From Ridgeia piscesae (Eukaryota > Annelida > Polychaeta > Sabellida > Siboglinidae): 64,000 nt of DNA. A program made the translations under genes and the position numbers. A model generated the notes under the pieces. The model was not told the DNA's origin, made no database searches, and saw nothing but the letters and a program-made list of their open reading frames with translations. Location of the stretch: positions 1 through 64,000 of the forward strand of contig JAODUO010001800.1 in assembly GCA_025642075.2 (NCBI GenBank), given 5' to 3'. Every line of letters begins with the position of its first letter. Within the stretch, counting starts at the first letter, position 1. Positions 35,585-46,914 of the stretch are shown piece after piece.

Positions 35585-38500
35585 TTAAAGCTGCTCCCTC
35601 CACTAATCGCCAAACCGGTTCTTTTATGACCAGATGTGTAATATGTTAATAGTTTAACTAGCATGCAGTCAGTTAATTTTTTAAATGCGTACTTGTCATT
35701 TTTTAATCGTTAAAAAAGAATCTGCCGACGTCCTTTGCTTTTTGAGTCACGTGCTTTATGTGAGATCGACCTGCTGCGGCACAATAACAAATCGCACGTG
35801 CTTTTGCGCGTCATGACTAAGATTCCAAAGGCAAAGTGATTCTTCTATGAAGGTACGCATTAAGTGCATTAACGCAGTTAGCAACAAGAGCGGGTAGTCG
35901 GGGGCTAATCCACTCTAGTGAACGTCTACTCGATTCTCTAACTTGTAAGATTATCAGTGTCGCTGACAAGGCAAGCCAGTTTGAGTTGACAGTCACCATC
36001 AATATCGCTCGGCATCATTCAGCCAGACACAACCTGTGTTGATATGTACCGGTATTGTATTTGATTACGTAGGATCTTGTTACTCAATTTAGTAATTGCG
36101 AAAGTACATATCCATAGAGAATAGATGACGTGAGGAACGAAATGATAAATAAAATTGACATGGGGGACTGGTAGTAAGCTCTTGTTGGTCGGGCAAGAAG
36201 CGTTGTATTTTAGGGGGAGCATCCGTTATCTCGTTAACAGAACGTCAAACGGAGAATTACATTAATCTCACAATTATTAAAACAGTGTTTTGCGACTCAC
36301 ATTTCAGTACTATTACTGTTACTGTTGTTGATTTCTATTAAATGTTATGCAAAATAATTTAGATTTTTATGACAGCGATGATTGATTAAAATGTTAATAC
36401 AAAATGAATAGGTGTACACTATTATATAATGCAAGTATTACATATAACATTCTTGCACTTGTTTCTGTTGTAGTCAATGATGCCTGGCTGTAGTTTATGT
36501 ACCTGGTACCTTTCAACTCACACGTGTCAGCTGTTTTCAAATATTTATCAACATTTTCATCACAGCAATATATGAATGCATAATATATTCGAATTATAAT
36601 ATTGCTACAGGCCACACTACAATGCAAAAGTGAGACAAGGCAGAGGAGGGGCTAAGATTAAGGCAGTCACATGGGTATGGCAGATGCCGGGAGGATACGT
36701 AGTCTGGGAAGGCTCACATATGAGCAATCCAGGTAATTTAAACATTTTAACAACCAACAACGTATAAATTATCAAAATATTTTAATGTCCATTTAAATAC
36801 ACATTGTCTACATTCACATACTATCTTGAACATGGAAAACTAGAATGACCTTTGCGCTTGTTAGTCTTGTATAATGCATATTATACCCAGACATTAATGC
36901 ACATACACTATGTGAGCATGGCTACGTAGATCAATTTTTAAAATTACCTTCAAAATGGTGCATTCGGAAAGATGTTTTAACTTATTCCCTGGGAAATAGA
37001 GAGGACAGGACACAAATGCACAGCTACAAGTGTAAACATGTTTATAGCAAGAAATACCTATGAGGTGATATTTTGAGCAAATTGGCTTATAAAAATACTG
37101 AGGTGGTCCACTTCACTCATCATAAAGCAGGGGAAATACTGCAGCGATGACTAAAAAAATCAATAATACAGTGTTGAAGAAGGTAGACATACATACAGGG
37201 CCTGCAAGTGGGTAACGATACATGGCGTGATTCAGCGCGACTGGAGCTTATTGGGGACTAAGCGAGACTAATTGGGGACTGGACACAAGAATAATATTCT
37301 AACGATGGATGACAGTTGTAGCTTCCGACTGATGAATACTAGGAAAATCAGTTCATAAATATCTTGTGTTATACGTTTCTTATCTTAAATGTCCGATTTA
37401 ATATTGAGTTTATCACACTATCATAGACACATAGCGATTTACGTAGTGCAGATAATCGACATGATGCTAGGCTGTATGTGTCTTTTACGGGATTTGCGTT
37501 TTACATTGCTGTACGTTGTGGTTTCGAGTAAATTAATGTATATTACAACACTCATTTACCTGAGGTGATGAGCTTTTCTGCATGCCCTATGGTGATGATA
37601 CCTCAAGTTCTGAAAATGTGACACATTTGAATTTTAATGTACTTGAAGAACCTGCAATGTTTTGAACGATCACCTCCCAGGCTTCCAAATTCAAGCAATA
37701 TCTTGTTATTTTATTACATTAATGTTACTAATAAATTAAAATAATATGTATATACCTATTTTTATGTATTAAGTTATCATGATTGCTTAATGTATTAAAT
37801 CATTATTATAACCATAATATCATTATATTGTCATTATGAATAAGTATGACGAAGGCCTAAGTACAACTGTTACGGATCACTTATAATGCCTTTACATTAT
37901 ATACCTAGCTACTATTAGGCTAATTAAGCCTAGTTAATCTTGGCCTAAGGATATTACATTGCTACATACCATATGTGACATAAACATTACACAGTTACAG
38001 TATTATAATAATTCACTGACATGTCGTAGTCATCTAAGTATAGGCCATAGTCATACTCGTAGCATAGCCATTGATATTTTGTCGTACCATGGCATTGGCT
38101 GAATAAGCGCTAAGGCTGAAGGTAAACAATAACATAAATTTAATAAAAACAACATATACTCATACGCCTAAATACATATACGTGATTATAGCTGAGCAAT
38201 TCGTAATTACTAACCTATCTGGAAGAACATCTGTGCGAACGCTGCATATGGACTGTAGTCGGTGACAGTTCGCCGGCCCACGGCCACGGTGTCGGTAGCT
38301 TGCAAAGGGCACTGTGACTGTCACTGTTCCGAAGTCATGCTATTCACTGCTTAGTTCCATATTCTTTCCCAATCATGCGTCGATGCTGTCTTTGTCTGCT
38401 TAATTTGCCGTGTTGGTGGCATATAAAAATCATGTTTGTGCCTAAACTCGCTGTTCCTAAACGTAAACAACTCGACATGATGAAGGTCAATCTCGCCCCC

Positions 38501-38769
38501 AAGTCTTGTTCGCGTGAAGATTAAAGCGTATTCCGCTCAAATCTCCATTTCCATAGTTAGGTTTCGTACAGAGTTTCGATCGGGATCGATCGAAAATCGA
38601 AATAGTTCCTATTTATTTATTTTTATTTCAGAAAAAAGAAGTAACATGTATGCATAAACCAACTAAGCAATCATTAGGGAGTATTTGATACCTCTGCGTT
38701 TTGTGAAACTACTAAACATCGCTAGGAGCAAACGATGTTTACGTGAATGAGTGGAGGGAGCAGCTTTAA
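35585..38769. mobile_element. TTAA-target DNA element inserted in LINE (3.2 kb)
   Basis: The ends are perfect 20-bp inverted copies of TTAAAGCTGCTCCCTCCACT (35,585 and 38,769). Removing everything but one TTAA joins the two halves of the LINE reverse transcriptase at the expected place (KKGNKK... before, NNHRPICLL after), so TTAA is the target duplication. No transposase domain was recognised inside. A minus-strand exon candidate near the right end (about 38,335 to 38,220, with SEQ-stop-QSQCPLQATDTVAV and ending AGATAG|GTTAGT) has one stop. The termini differ from families A and B, so this is a third TTAA family. The remaining interior is AT-rich with nothing recognised. Confidence 0.85.
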
Positions 38770-39672
38770 GGTTTTTCTTTCTTATTTCCCTTCTTGAAGA
38801 TTATCACCATCTTAGCGTTCTTCCACGCTGTGGGTATTCGTCTTTCTGATAAGCATTTAGTGTACAGCTTAGCAAGTGTCTTCGAGATGGAATCTTCTCT
38901 TGCTTTCAATGTATCGATGTTTATATGGTCGTTGCCTGTTGCTGTCCCATTCTTTACATCTCGTAGTGCTTATTCCACCTCCCATAATGTTATCTCTGGT
39001 ACCTTGTTTGGGTCAGTATGGAGTATGGTACTCTGTTCACTGTCGTATAGTTCGGTGTAGAATTCCTGTATTCGTTCTATGATCTTATCTTGATCATGGA
39101 ATTCTCTACCTTGCTTTTCCATGAGCGTGATCGGTCTGCCTTGGCCTAGCTTCTACATTCTTCGGACTTTCCTCAGGCTCGTTGATGTCATGTTAATTTC
39201 ACGTATGATCTCTTGGTTGTATTTCCTGGAGTCCTCTCTTGCTTTCGTTTTAATGGTCTTTCATATTTCTGCGTACTCTATTCGTTATTTATCGTCGCCG
39301 TTTCCGCCAATTTCTCGTCGTTTCGTCATCAGGGCTCTTGTTGGTGACGATATCCTCCATTTCTGTGGTTTGTTGATTGCTTTAGCAATTCTTGACGCGC
39401 TTTGTTGGATCATGTTTGTGATGGTTTCGCTCATAGTGTCGACGTCGTCTATTTCTTATAGTGTCTAGAATTTCTCAATTCGAGTTGGAATTCATTATTT
39501 ATCCTATTTGTGTGGCATCTACTCTTGGTATCCTCTTGGTCATCAGTGTTTTCCTTTCCACTTCTACGTCCAGTTTGATATTGGTTATAACAATTTTGTG
39601 ATCACCTCCAATGTTGACTTAGTTGATGACTGTTACGTCTGTGACGATGTGTGGCCTGTTTGTTAGGATGTA
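38770..39672 (-). pseudogene. LINE endonuclease end, linker and start of reverse transcriptase (part 1 of split LINE)
   Basis: Minus-strand reading from 39,672 gives YYILTNRPHIVTDVTVI and GGDHKIVITNIKLD, the endonuclease C-terminus where the terminal SDH-type histidine box reads GDH. A lysine-rich linker follows (LMTKRREIGGN-type region near 39,300, RKVRRM near 39,170). Then come FYTELYDSEQ, ALRDVKNGTATGNDHIN (the first RT block with GxDxI), KLYTKCLSERRIPTAWKNAK and MVIIFKKGNKK at 38,800. It stops at 38,769 where the TTAA element begins. The start at 39,672 inside the endonuclease is a typical 5' truncation. Multiple stops. Part of the same LINE copy as 34,483-35,584. Confidence 0.85.
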
Positions 39673-39674
39673 GT

Positions 39675-40655
39675 AAATTTTAAAACAGCATCAATACCAA
39701 TCCAGATATAACATAACAGTGTATTGAAAATAACGCAATTTGTTGATGTAATGGCTGATTAAGGGCCACATGATAATATAATCTACCTACACCTGCAAAA
39801 AAACATATCACTAAGACAAAAACAGACATGGCTGAAAGGCTAGTAGGCAACAATCCATGTCTTCCCTGTTTTACTATGGCAATGAAAACGTGGGTGTGAA
39901 AAAGTTTTATTAAAGACACACATATACACAATAAGCAGTGTTATGGCATTTGTTAACCAAGCTTATACTAGAAACTAAAAGAAAATGGTTGTATAATAAT
40001 AGTAAGATTGTTAATGCCTATATCAGCGAGAATCTGACGTCACATATGCAACATACAAAATCATTAAGCGTTGCCATAAACAGGGTGTAAGCATCCGCAC
40101 GAAGTTTAGGTTTGAAATTCTATTTCAAACAAATATGACGTCTTGATTTTTCAAAAGGTGACTATAATTTGAGATGACTTTATAATGATAGTGAGTTGAT
40201 TATATGCAAGTAGTAGGAATGCTTGCACTGAATCATTTGATGATAACGTACTTACTGCCATAGCGCCACAAACTTGTCTCACCTTTACATTTCAAGCGCA
40301 GCAGTAATTGCTACAACCATATATCAATACATATACCCTAAGCAACTATATATATTAGATTAATTGTAAGGTAATCTTACTTATGGAATATGAAGTTTGT
40401 CCTATCCCTACTGAACTCACGCCATCTGCCAAGTCTAATGTGAAAACTAATGTATACGCGTGAAAATTAGTGCACATCCAGACTTTTTTTAGATAAATGA
40501 CAGCAATTTCAATGTTTGATCACAGGGCAATTTTGTGCAGCATACGTGTAATAAATCTACGATGTGACATTTTAGTTGACAGATTAAGTGGTCCTCATGG
40601 TTTTTCGAGGTGTCGCCATAATAAACTTGCAATACACAGTGTTTTGTTTACTCAC
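39675..40655. other. Unannotated stretch
   Basis: No gene or known repeat was recognised. The plus-strand open frame at 40,497-40,886 overlaps a better candidate on the other strand and shows no recognisable family. Confidence 0.45.
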
Positions 40656-41062
40656 CGTCTACTTGGTAGTTTCCAGTCTTTAACCGCTCTGACGATAGCA
40701 TTTCTCAAGCGGGTGTCACTTGCCAAGTCAGTCATGTTTGTTATATACTGCTTTATGCAGTCGGTGTATACCGTGTACTCGCTTATCAACTACCCCGTCA
40801 TGATCAATGGACTGTCCCGCGAAAGTCGGAACGCCCACGCGTTTAATTACGTATACGCTCGCGGTGACGTGTTTAATTTTACATAGTCATCGCGGGAAAA
40901 CTGACTTCGTCCCCATGCCGATAAAACGCGGTCCTTTGAAAAATTTGCTTCCTCCATAAAACTTTGCATTCCGACGCTGGAAACTACAGAGAAATGTATA
41001 GTGTATAACTTATTTCTGCATAAATAAAATGGTGCACCTTTCGCCCCTGACTCTACGTCCAT
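40656..41062 (-). pseudogene. Candidate decayed first exon, unidentified
   Basis: On the minus strand an ATG at 41,062 opens a frame of about 70 codons (MDVESGAKGAPFYLC start), a stop, and then the same frame continues with only one more stop for about 65 codons (YTDCIKQYITNMTDLASDTR, RLRNAIVRAVKDWKLPSRR). It reaches AGACG|GTGAGT, a strong splice donor, at 40,656. Two stops in about 135 codons, an ATG and a donor together suggest a recently inactivated first exon of a gene or transposon. No family was recognised. No following exon was located to the left. Confidence 0.3.
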
Positions 41063-41294
41063 CTATCTGCCATTCTCTGTCTCCCTCTATATATTATATA
41101 TATATAATTGGTTCTTATTGTTCACGGTTTTGGCGTTTTCGCCTATGAACGTATCCGTAGTTATTAAGTTTATATTTCCACCGATGTGAATTAAATTGTT
41201 GATCTTGGAAAACGCTAAAAGCCCGAACATTCGTGACCGTTTATCTAGAGGGTAGAGCATGCATATGGCGTAATTTAAATGCATGATATTAATG

Positions 41295-41298
<4 letters not shown>

Positions 41299-41374
<76 letters not shown>

Positions 41375-41444
41375 CATGCGCAAACACATACACGCGCACG
41401 CTCGCATGCACGCACGCACACCACACACACACACACACACACAC
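41299..41444. repeat. Compound microsatellite (AT)n then CGCA/CA-rich
   Basis: AT run at 41,299-41,371, then imperfect GCGCACGC and (CA)n to about 41,444. Confidence 0.95.
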
Positions 41445-41459
41445 GTACACACTCACGCA

Positions 41460-43020
41460 TTGGCACGTAAACATAGAGTTCTCATGCACTGGCCTACAAT
41501 AATATTCTGTCAAGCTCGTCCGTCCTATTTTGTTTGTCTTTAATATGGTGAATACCTTAATTAGACCCTGCGCTTACCGGCGAGCCCATGAATGATTATT
41601 GGTCTGCCATTCATTTACAGGATAGTCAAGAACCTGTCATTCTTTGAGCCATCACCCGTCTGATGTCAGCATTCTTACCACATGTGCATAAACAGCCAGT
41701 TATTGTATAAATCTCGACTGTTGTGGTCAGGCAACATTGTAGACTCATTCCCACGCATTTCCCCACCACTATAGTTTGTAGACACCCTCGACCCCGACCA
41801 ACAACTAGCGGGAGAGTTGGGCGTCGTTACGAAATCATCAACATTCAATGTATTACACTTTCTTAAATTGGAGAAAACGTTGAAAGCCCGACCAATCAAG
41901 ATGATTTGTCTAGTGAATGAAATATATTATAAACAATACAATAGTATACGTTCGCACCTTCCCAATGGATACAAATCAAATATAACCAATAAGAAAAGGA
42001 CTATTGCAAAACAATTACCACACCACGCATTCTACCCTTTTTATTAGTATGTATTGCATTAATAACTCGGTTGCGTAGTGGTTTTTTATTGCGTTGCAGG
42101 TTCAATACATTCAATGATAACACTTGGGGAGTTATCAATAGGCAAGAAATAAGAACGAAATCAAGACTGATCGTCACAACTTCTTTATTGCATTGCATAT
42201 TTTTGCAACATGATGCATATGCTGTTCCATCATATCACTTCATTATATTGGTGAGCATCACTCCCTGTACGGGCTAAAATTAAAAGCCGAGATCACTGCC
42301 GCACAGGCCGAGATTACAGTCCGAGTTCACCGAAACAGGCCGAGATTGCGAAAGGCCGAGATCACCGTGTAACCACAGGAGGCTGGACGGGACTGGAGAA
42401 TACCAGACATTCGCCCAATATAAAGTCAACCTCGATAGGCCAGCATTACCATCGTCCCTAATAGCCCATAGTCACTATTGAAAGTGCCATTACGATTATT
42501 TAGTCATTTAGTAACACATTTCTGGCAAGAAATTGCTTCCTTCTCTTTGTTTCCATTCCATAACCCGTTAACGGCGCGCTTATCAGATTATATTCATGCG
42601 CGGCATGCAAATATGCACATAAATGGGTGACGTCATGTTCTCGAAAACTCGGGCTTTTAGCAACACGGTGTGGCGGTCCAGAACGTCGAGCGGTCCAGAG
42701 CGTCGTTCTACATGTCTAAGGTTAGCGGTTCATGTCAAAGGTTAGCGGTTCATGTCTAAGGTTAGCGCAACGTTCCGGCCCGCAGCTAGCCAGTCTGGAA
42801 TGTATATACGATCCAGGATGTCGTTCCACCTCGTGTTGAGTGTTGTTTATGGACTTCTTACATGCATGACAATGGTTAACGTCTACTGTGACCAGCGTAA
42901 ACATGGTGACAGCCGAATGAGTCACCATGTTTTTAATTTGTTAATTATTTATTGATGCGCTTCCTTTCTTTCAATTATTATTAATAAACATAACAAAACC
43001 TCACAATCAGCGTTACTTGT
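41460..43020. other. Unannotated stretch with two small tandem repeats
   Basis: The motif GGCCGAGAT(T/C)AC recurs four times at 42,284-42,368. A 20-mer close to CATGTCTAAGGTTAGCGGTT repeats three times at 42,712-42,769, preceded by GCGGTCCAGA twice. No gene was recognised. Confidence 0.6.
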
Positions 43021-43024
43021 AATT

Positions 43025-44085
43025 ATTTAAATAAACAGTGTAAACAATGTAAGTATATGTTCATGTATTGTAACAGCCGCGAAATGTGTTGCTAACAATT
43101 TATTGACAATGAAAATAACATTACCATAACCAGAACACCAAGCAAACTAACATGATAAAACATTTATATAATACAAATGACATTTCATACAATGCAGATA
43201 CAGTACAATAGGCATAAATATGAAAACATCACACATTATTCCATAGTAGAAATATACCAAAAAATTCATGTTTACTAGTAAATGATGTAGGATCATTCTA
43301 GAAAATTTCCAGTTGTCCACTATGTGAGAATTAAGAAAAGTTCAAATGATTTTATAAAAACACAATAATATTATGTATTCTTCAATGAAAATGGATTGAA
43401 TTACCTCCATTATCATACGTCACCTGTCAACAATGTCAACAAAGGTATGTTCTTATATAGTGCAGTATCCAATCCTCAAGATCAGACATGGGGTCAAATA
43501 CATTTGTATTTGAAAGTATTTAAATACTTTTTAAGTATTTGTAATTTATGTTTAGGAATTAAAACTATTTGTATTTAAATACTTTCCTAAATTATTTGAC
43601 TTTTTCTAATACTTTCAAATACATTGTCGGTATCAACATTTCTGTTTCAAGATCACATGTAATGCCTGCCAAACTGATTACCTTCACTGCACCTTCACTC
43701 AACAGGGCTAATTACTAATAAAGACACTTAACAGCAGTGACAACAACAGTTGTTTGCTCAGAGCCACAGGACGGGTTAGCACCTGACAGTGACCGTAGGT
43801 CAATATCCCCTTTGTGCTTTAGTCAGGCTCCAAGCTGTACCAGGCTATCCTGGTTTCCTGGCAGACTTTGAAGTTGAGCTGTCACACTTCCTCACAAGAT
43901 CATGGCAATGATTAGCAGTGTCTCTTCTGATGTAAACACAGGCGTTTTATTATGTACCTCCTGGCTTAACATAACAAACAGCATATTTTCGCCTTTATCT
44001 CTGTAGATAGAGGTTTTTGAGTCAGTTGTCACTGTAGTTAGCAATAACAAGACTCCCTAGCGCATGCAAACATGATACCATTCAA
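43025..44085. repeat. Composite dispersed repeat
   Basis: 43,025-43,450 is a direct copy of 25,196-25,610. It is followed by 43,460-44,085, an inverted copy of 28,100-28,760, a region inside the hAT element. In the second part GGTCAATATCCCCTTTGTGC, GTGTCTCTTCTGA and CTTAACATA blocks are recognisable in reverse. The same two modules occur separately at 25-29 kb, so either they belong to one longer family or they were joined here. AT-rich AAATACTTT motifs lie at the join. Confidence 0.75.
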
Positions 44086-44109
44086 AGTAGGATCAAGTAA
44101 AACTAATAA

Positions 44110-45310
44110 TTATGAATAAGAATAACCGCCAAAAACACTGTGCGGTGGCGGACAACCTAACTGGCTTAGACCTCCATCTATATTTACCAAAAGATGCACT
44201 CGCCTTGGCCATCCTCCTCTGTATTTCATCGTCAATGCATCCATTACTTGATATAGTGCTTCCGAGGTAGGTGGATTCCAAAACAGAGTTCAGCTTGTTT
44301 CCATCAACCATGATATCTTCCTCTCGGGTTCTTGTAGAATTGGGTTGGTACAGCACCTCGGTCTTCTTGATGTTAATCTTCAGGCTAAAACTTCTTTGAC
44401 GCATCGAAGAAACTATTTTCTGCATCTCTTCAGCAGAGTGGGCAACCAATGCACTGTCATCTGCGAATAGCAGCTCTCTCTTCAGTATCCGAGTAGTCTT
44501 GGTATTCGCTCTGAAGTGTGCGACGTTGAATAGGTCAGCGCTCTGTCTGGACTGTATGTAGACGCCATGTCCCATGTCTCGGAATGCCTCGTCGAGCATT
44601 GCTGATAGGAAGATGGAGAAGAGCGTGGGGGCCAGTACACAACCTTGATTGACCCCATCTGTAACTTTGAACGATTCGGAGACTTCCCCTCCAACAGTAA
44701 CATTCGCCATAATTCCGGTATGTAGAGCCTCGATCATAGTTGTGAACTTCTTTGGACATCCATAGTTCCTCAGTAGCTGCCATAGCCTGGTCCTCCCAAC
44801 TGTATCGAACGCCTTACTGAAGTCGACAAATACCATGTACAGTGGTCGGTCCTGCTCTGTGCACTTTTCTTGTAGCTGCCAGGAGACAAAATATCATATC
44901 CACGGTGCTCCGGTTACCTCTGAAGCCACATTGTGTCTCCGGAACTACCTCTGGTGTTATGTGGGTAGATAGTCTGTTGAGGAGGATCCTGGCGAAAATC
45001 TTGCCTGCTATGGAAAGAAGAGAGATTCCTCTATAGTTCCCACAGTCTGTTCGATCATCTTTCTTGTAGATGGTTACAATGCTGGCATCCTTCCATGCTT
45101 TTTGTACAGAACCCACCTCTCAGGCATTGGTGATTAGTTGGTGCAGTCTGCTGTACAGATTGTCTCTTCCGTGATTCCGTACTTCAGCAGGAATTCCATC
45201 TCCCACAGGTGCTTTGCCATCTTTCAGGCAGGCGATTGCTCTAGCCATCTCAGCCATGGTTGGAATCTCATCGAGGCTTGCCTTGGTAATGCACTGCGAG
45301 ATGTTGTCAA
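44110..45310 (-). pseudogene. LINE reverse transcriptase (3' part of split LINE, RTE-like / CFDP2-type)
   Basis: The minus-strand reading from 45,310 has LDNISQCITKASLDEIPTM, KDGKAPVGDGIPAEV (first RT block), KAWKDASIVTIYKKDD, NYRGISLLSIAGKIFARIL, TQCGFRGNRSTVDMIF, then after a frameshift a 247-codon open frame (44,836-44,093) with MVFVDFSKAFDTV (catalytic Asp), DGVNQGCVLAPTLFS, LLFADDSALVAHS (intact FADD active site), KKTEVLYQP and STYLGSTISSNG. The end is replaced by unrelated sequence after ASASFGKYRW, so the C-terminus is lost. Its endonuclease half is at 46,915-47,990; a SANT-type element separates them. One in-frame stop and one frameshift are seen, making it the best-preserved RT here. 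Confidence 0.88.
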
Positions 45311-46914
45311 GTGACCGGTTGCATGACACGCACCCAAGTTAGGCGGTAAAATTACCCCTATCTCGTTAGGTGTCACCTAGCTGGGCGACCGCATTTGGTG
45401 CGGTGCACAACAGCCACCCAGATGCCGCCCAACTATGGGATACCGGCACGAGTAACCGATAAGCGGATTGCCGCGTTTTGAGAACAAATCTTCCCAGAAT
45501 TCATTTCATCTCTGAGAGTCCTCATGGTGGAAGTAGTGAGACAACAGCGACATTATGAGGACAACCTTTCTCACGTTGGGATTGTGGCCTTAATATAGGC
45601 ATACGGCCAAATATAAGAACTGTTACAAGGCCATTCAAATCAACCTTTTCGAACAGGGACAGAAAAAGGGATGGAATGCTGTGACGGCAGAGGTCAACGC
45701 TCTATCGACGACGTAGCGGAGTGTGGACGACCTAAAGAAAAACTGGCAATGAGCTAGTTTTTTTGTTTTCTGTTGATAAATATTTAAATAAAAGTGAATT
45801 TAAAATGGGATAACGTTGTTATTTATATAATTATTAAAATACTGTTTGCAGTGTTTTAAAATGCATTGAATGAGGTAATAAACTTGCAATATGTTTTTTC
45901 ATACTAATTAATTCAGTTAATTAGTTAATGTTATCTAAGTAGTGCACCAAATTAACAGACCAACACATCCTAATTAAGACCAGCAGAGTTCATAAATATG
46001 AAGATATTTATACATATTATGCAGTGTGCATAACCACATTTATTATGAGAATAAATATGTATTAACTAGTCATGTAATAAGAAAGAAATAAAGTTTCTAG
46101 TTACTAGGTGATAATTAGTAATCTCGACAGACAGAAAAGGTTTTTGTAAAATGCCACAATGTCCATGAATATATGTTTATATAAACATACAATTTGCAAA
46201 ATAACAAAATTAATTGTAGTAACAGATATAATTTAATATTTATGTAATATAAATAAATAAATAAATATTCGTATACAGACCAACATAAAAACAAAAGTCC
46301 AAAATGTCCATGATTATGATGATAATTACACATATTATTATGCAATGTGCATAACTACATTAATAGAAAGTTACAACTATAAATTAATAAATAATTTAAT
46401 AATAATTTAATTAATTAGTCAATAGGTTATAATAACCCCGCCAATTTGATAGACCTACATATCTTTGTAAAAGGCCATAATGTCCATATTTATGAAGATA
46501 TACATACTGTCACTATGAACTGACTGTGTACAATCACATATAGAGTGGTAATAAATGCAAAGTAAAATATCATTTAATAATAATAGCAATTTATGTGTCA
46601 ATATTTAGTAATTAGAATTCAACATTGACAGACTAACATGTAAGTAAACACCCTTATGTCCATGATTATGAGGACATTCGTAGAATGTATACAAGCAGTA
46701 AACCACTGCTGCCATTGATACAACGCGCTGTGAATCACCCAGCTGCAGTTGGGGCTGCTTCGAGTTGCCCCAGAAAGTTCCGCCTAACTTGTGACATAAC
46801 CCAGCTGAGTGTGTGTCATGCACCCACTCCTACTGGCTAGGTGTCACCGAGGTGTTATTTACCCTAACTTGGGTGTGATATGGACTTAGTTGTGTGTCAT
46901 GCACCTGGCCACAG
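45311..46914. mobile_element. SANT-type DNA element, copy 1, inserted in LINE (1.6 kb)
   Basis: The ends are imperfect inverted repeats: left GTGACCGGTTGCATGACAC and right GTGTCATGCACCTGGCCACAG. The element interrupts a LINE precisely between its linker (LLNVPGDIDHE) and RT start (LDNISQ). A second copy, in opposite orientation, lies at 51,918-53,471. Near the left end both have a short block with AGGTGTCACCTAGCTGGGCG. Inside, a Myb/SANT-like relic (45,600-45,752) and about five diverged AT-rich repeats (45,985, 46,158, 46,301, 46,471, 46,658, each with an ATGTCCAT or GTTCATA core) fill the rest. No transposase was seen; size and organisation suit a non-autonomous derivative. The target duplication is unclear. 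Confidence 0.85.
45600..45752 (+). pseudogene. Myb/SANT-like DNA-binding domain relic, copy 1
   Basis: The plus-strand reading gives KKGWNAVTAEVNALSTT, a stop, then RSVDDLKKNWQ. GW..V...VNA...... RS/RT-V-DDLKKKW is the helix-turn-helix core of Myb/SANT-like domains (the type found in NAIF1/MSANTD-like and Harbinger accessory proteins), with both conserved tryptophans. The stop falls where copy 2 has leucine. The rest of the protein is missing. Presumably it once bound element ends; that role is inferred from related transposons. Confidence 0.7.

Noticed and set aside
38794..39468. Plus-strand hydrophobic open frames resembling membrane proteins
   Set aside because: They are antisense to the LINE reverse transcriptase start and linker, which are recognisable on the minus strand.
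40497..40886. 129-codon plus-strand open frame
   Set aside because: It overlaps a minus-strand frame with an ATG and splice donor, and shows no recognisable family; more likely a shadow.
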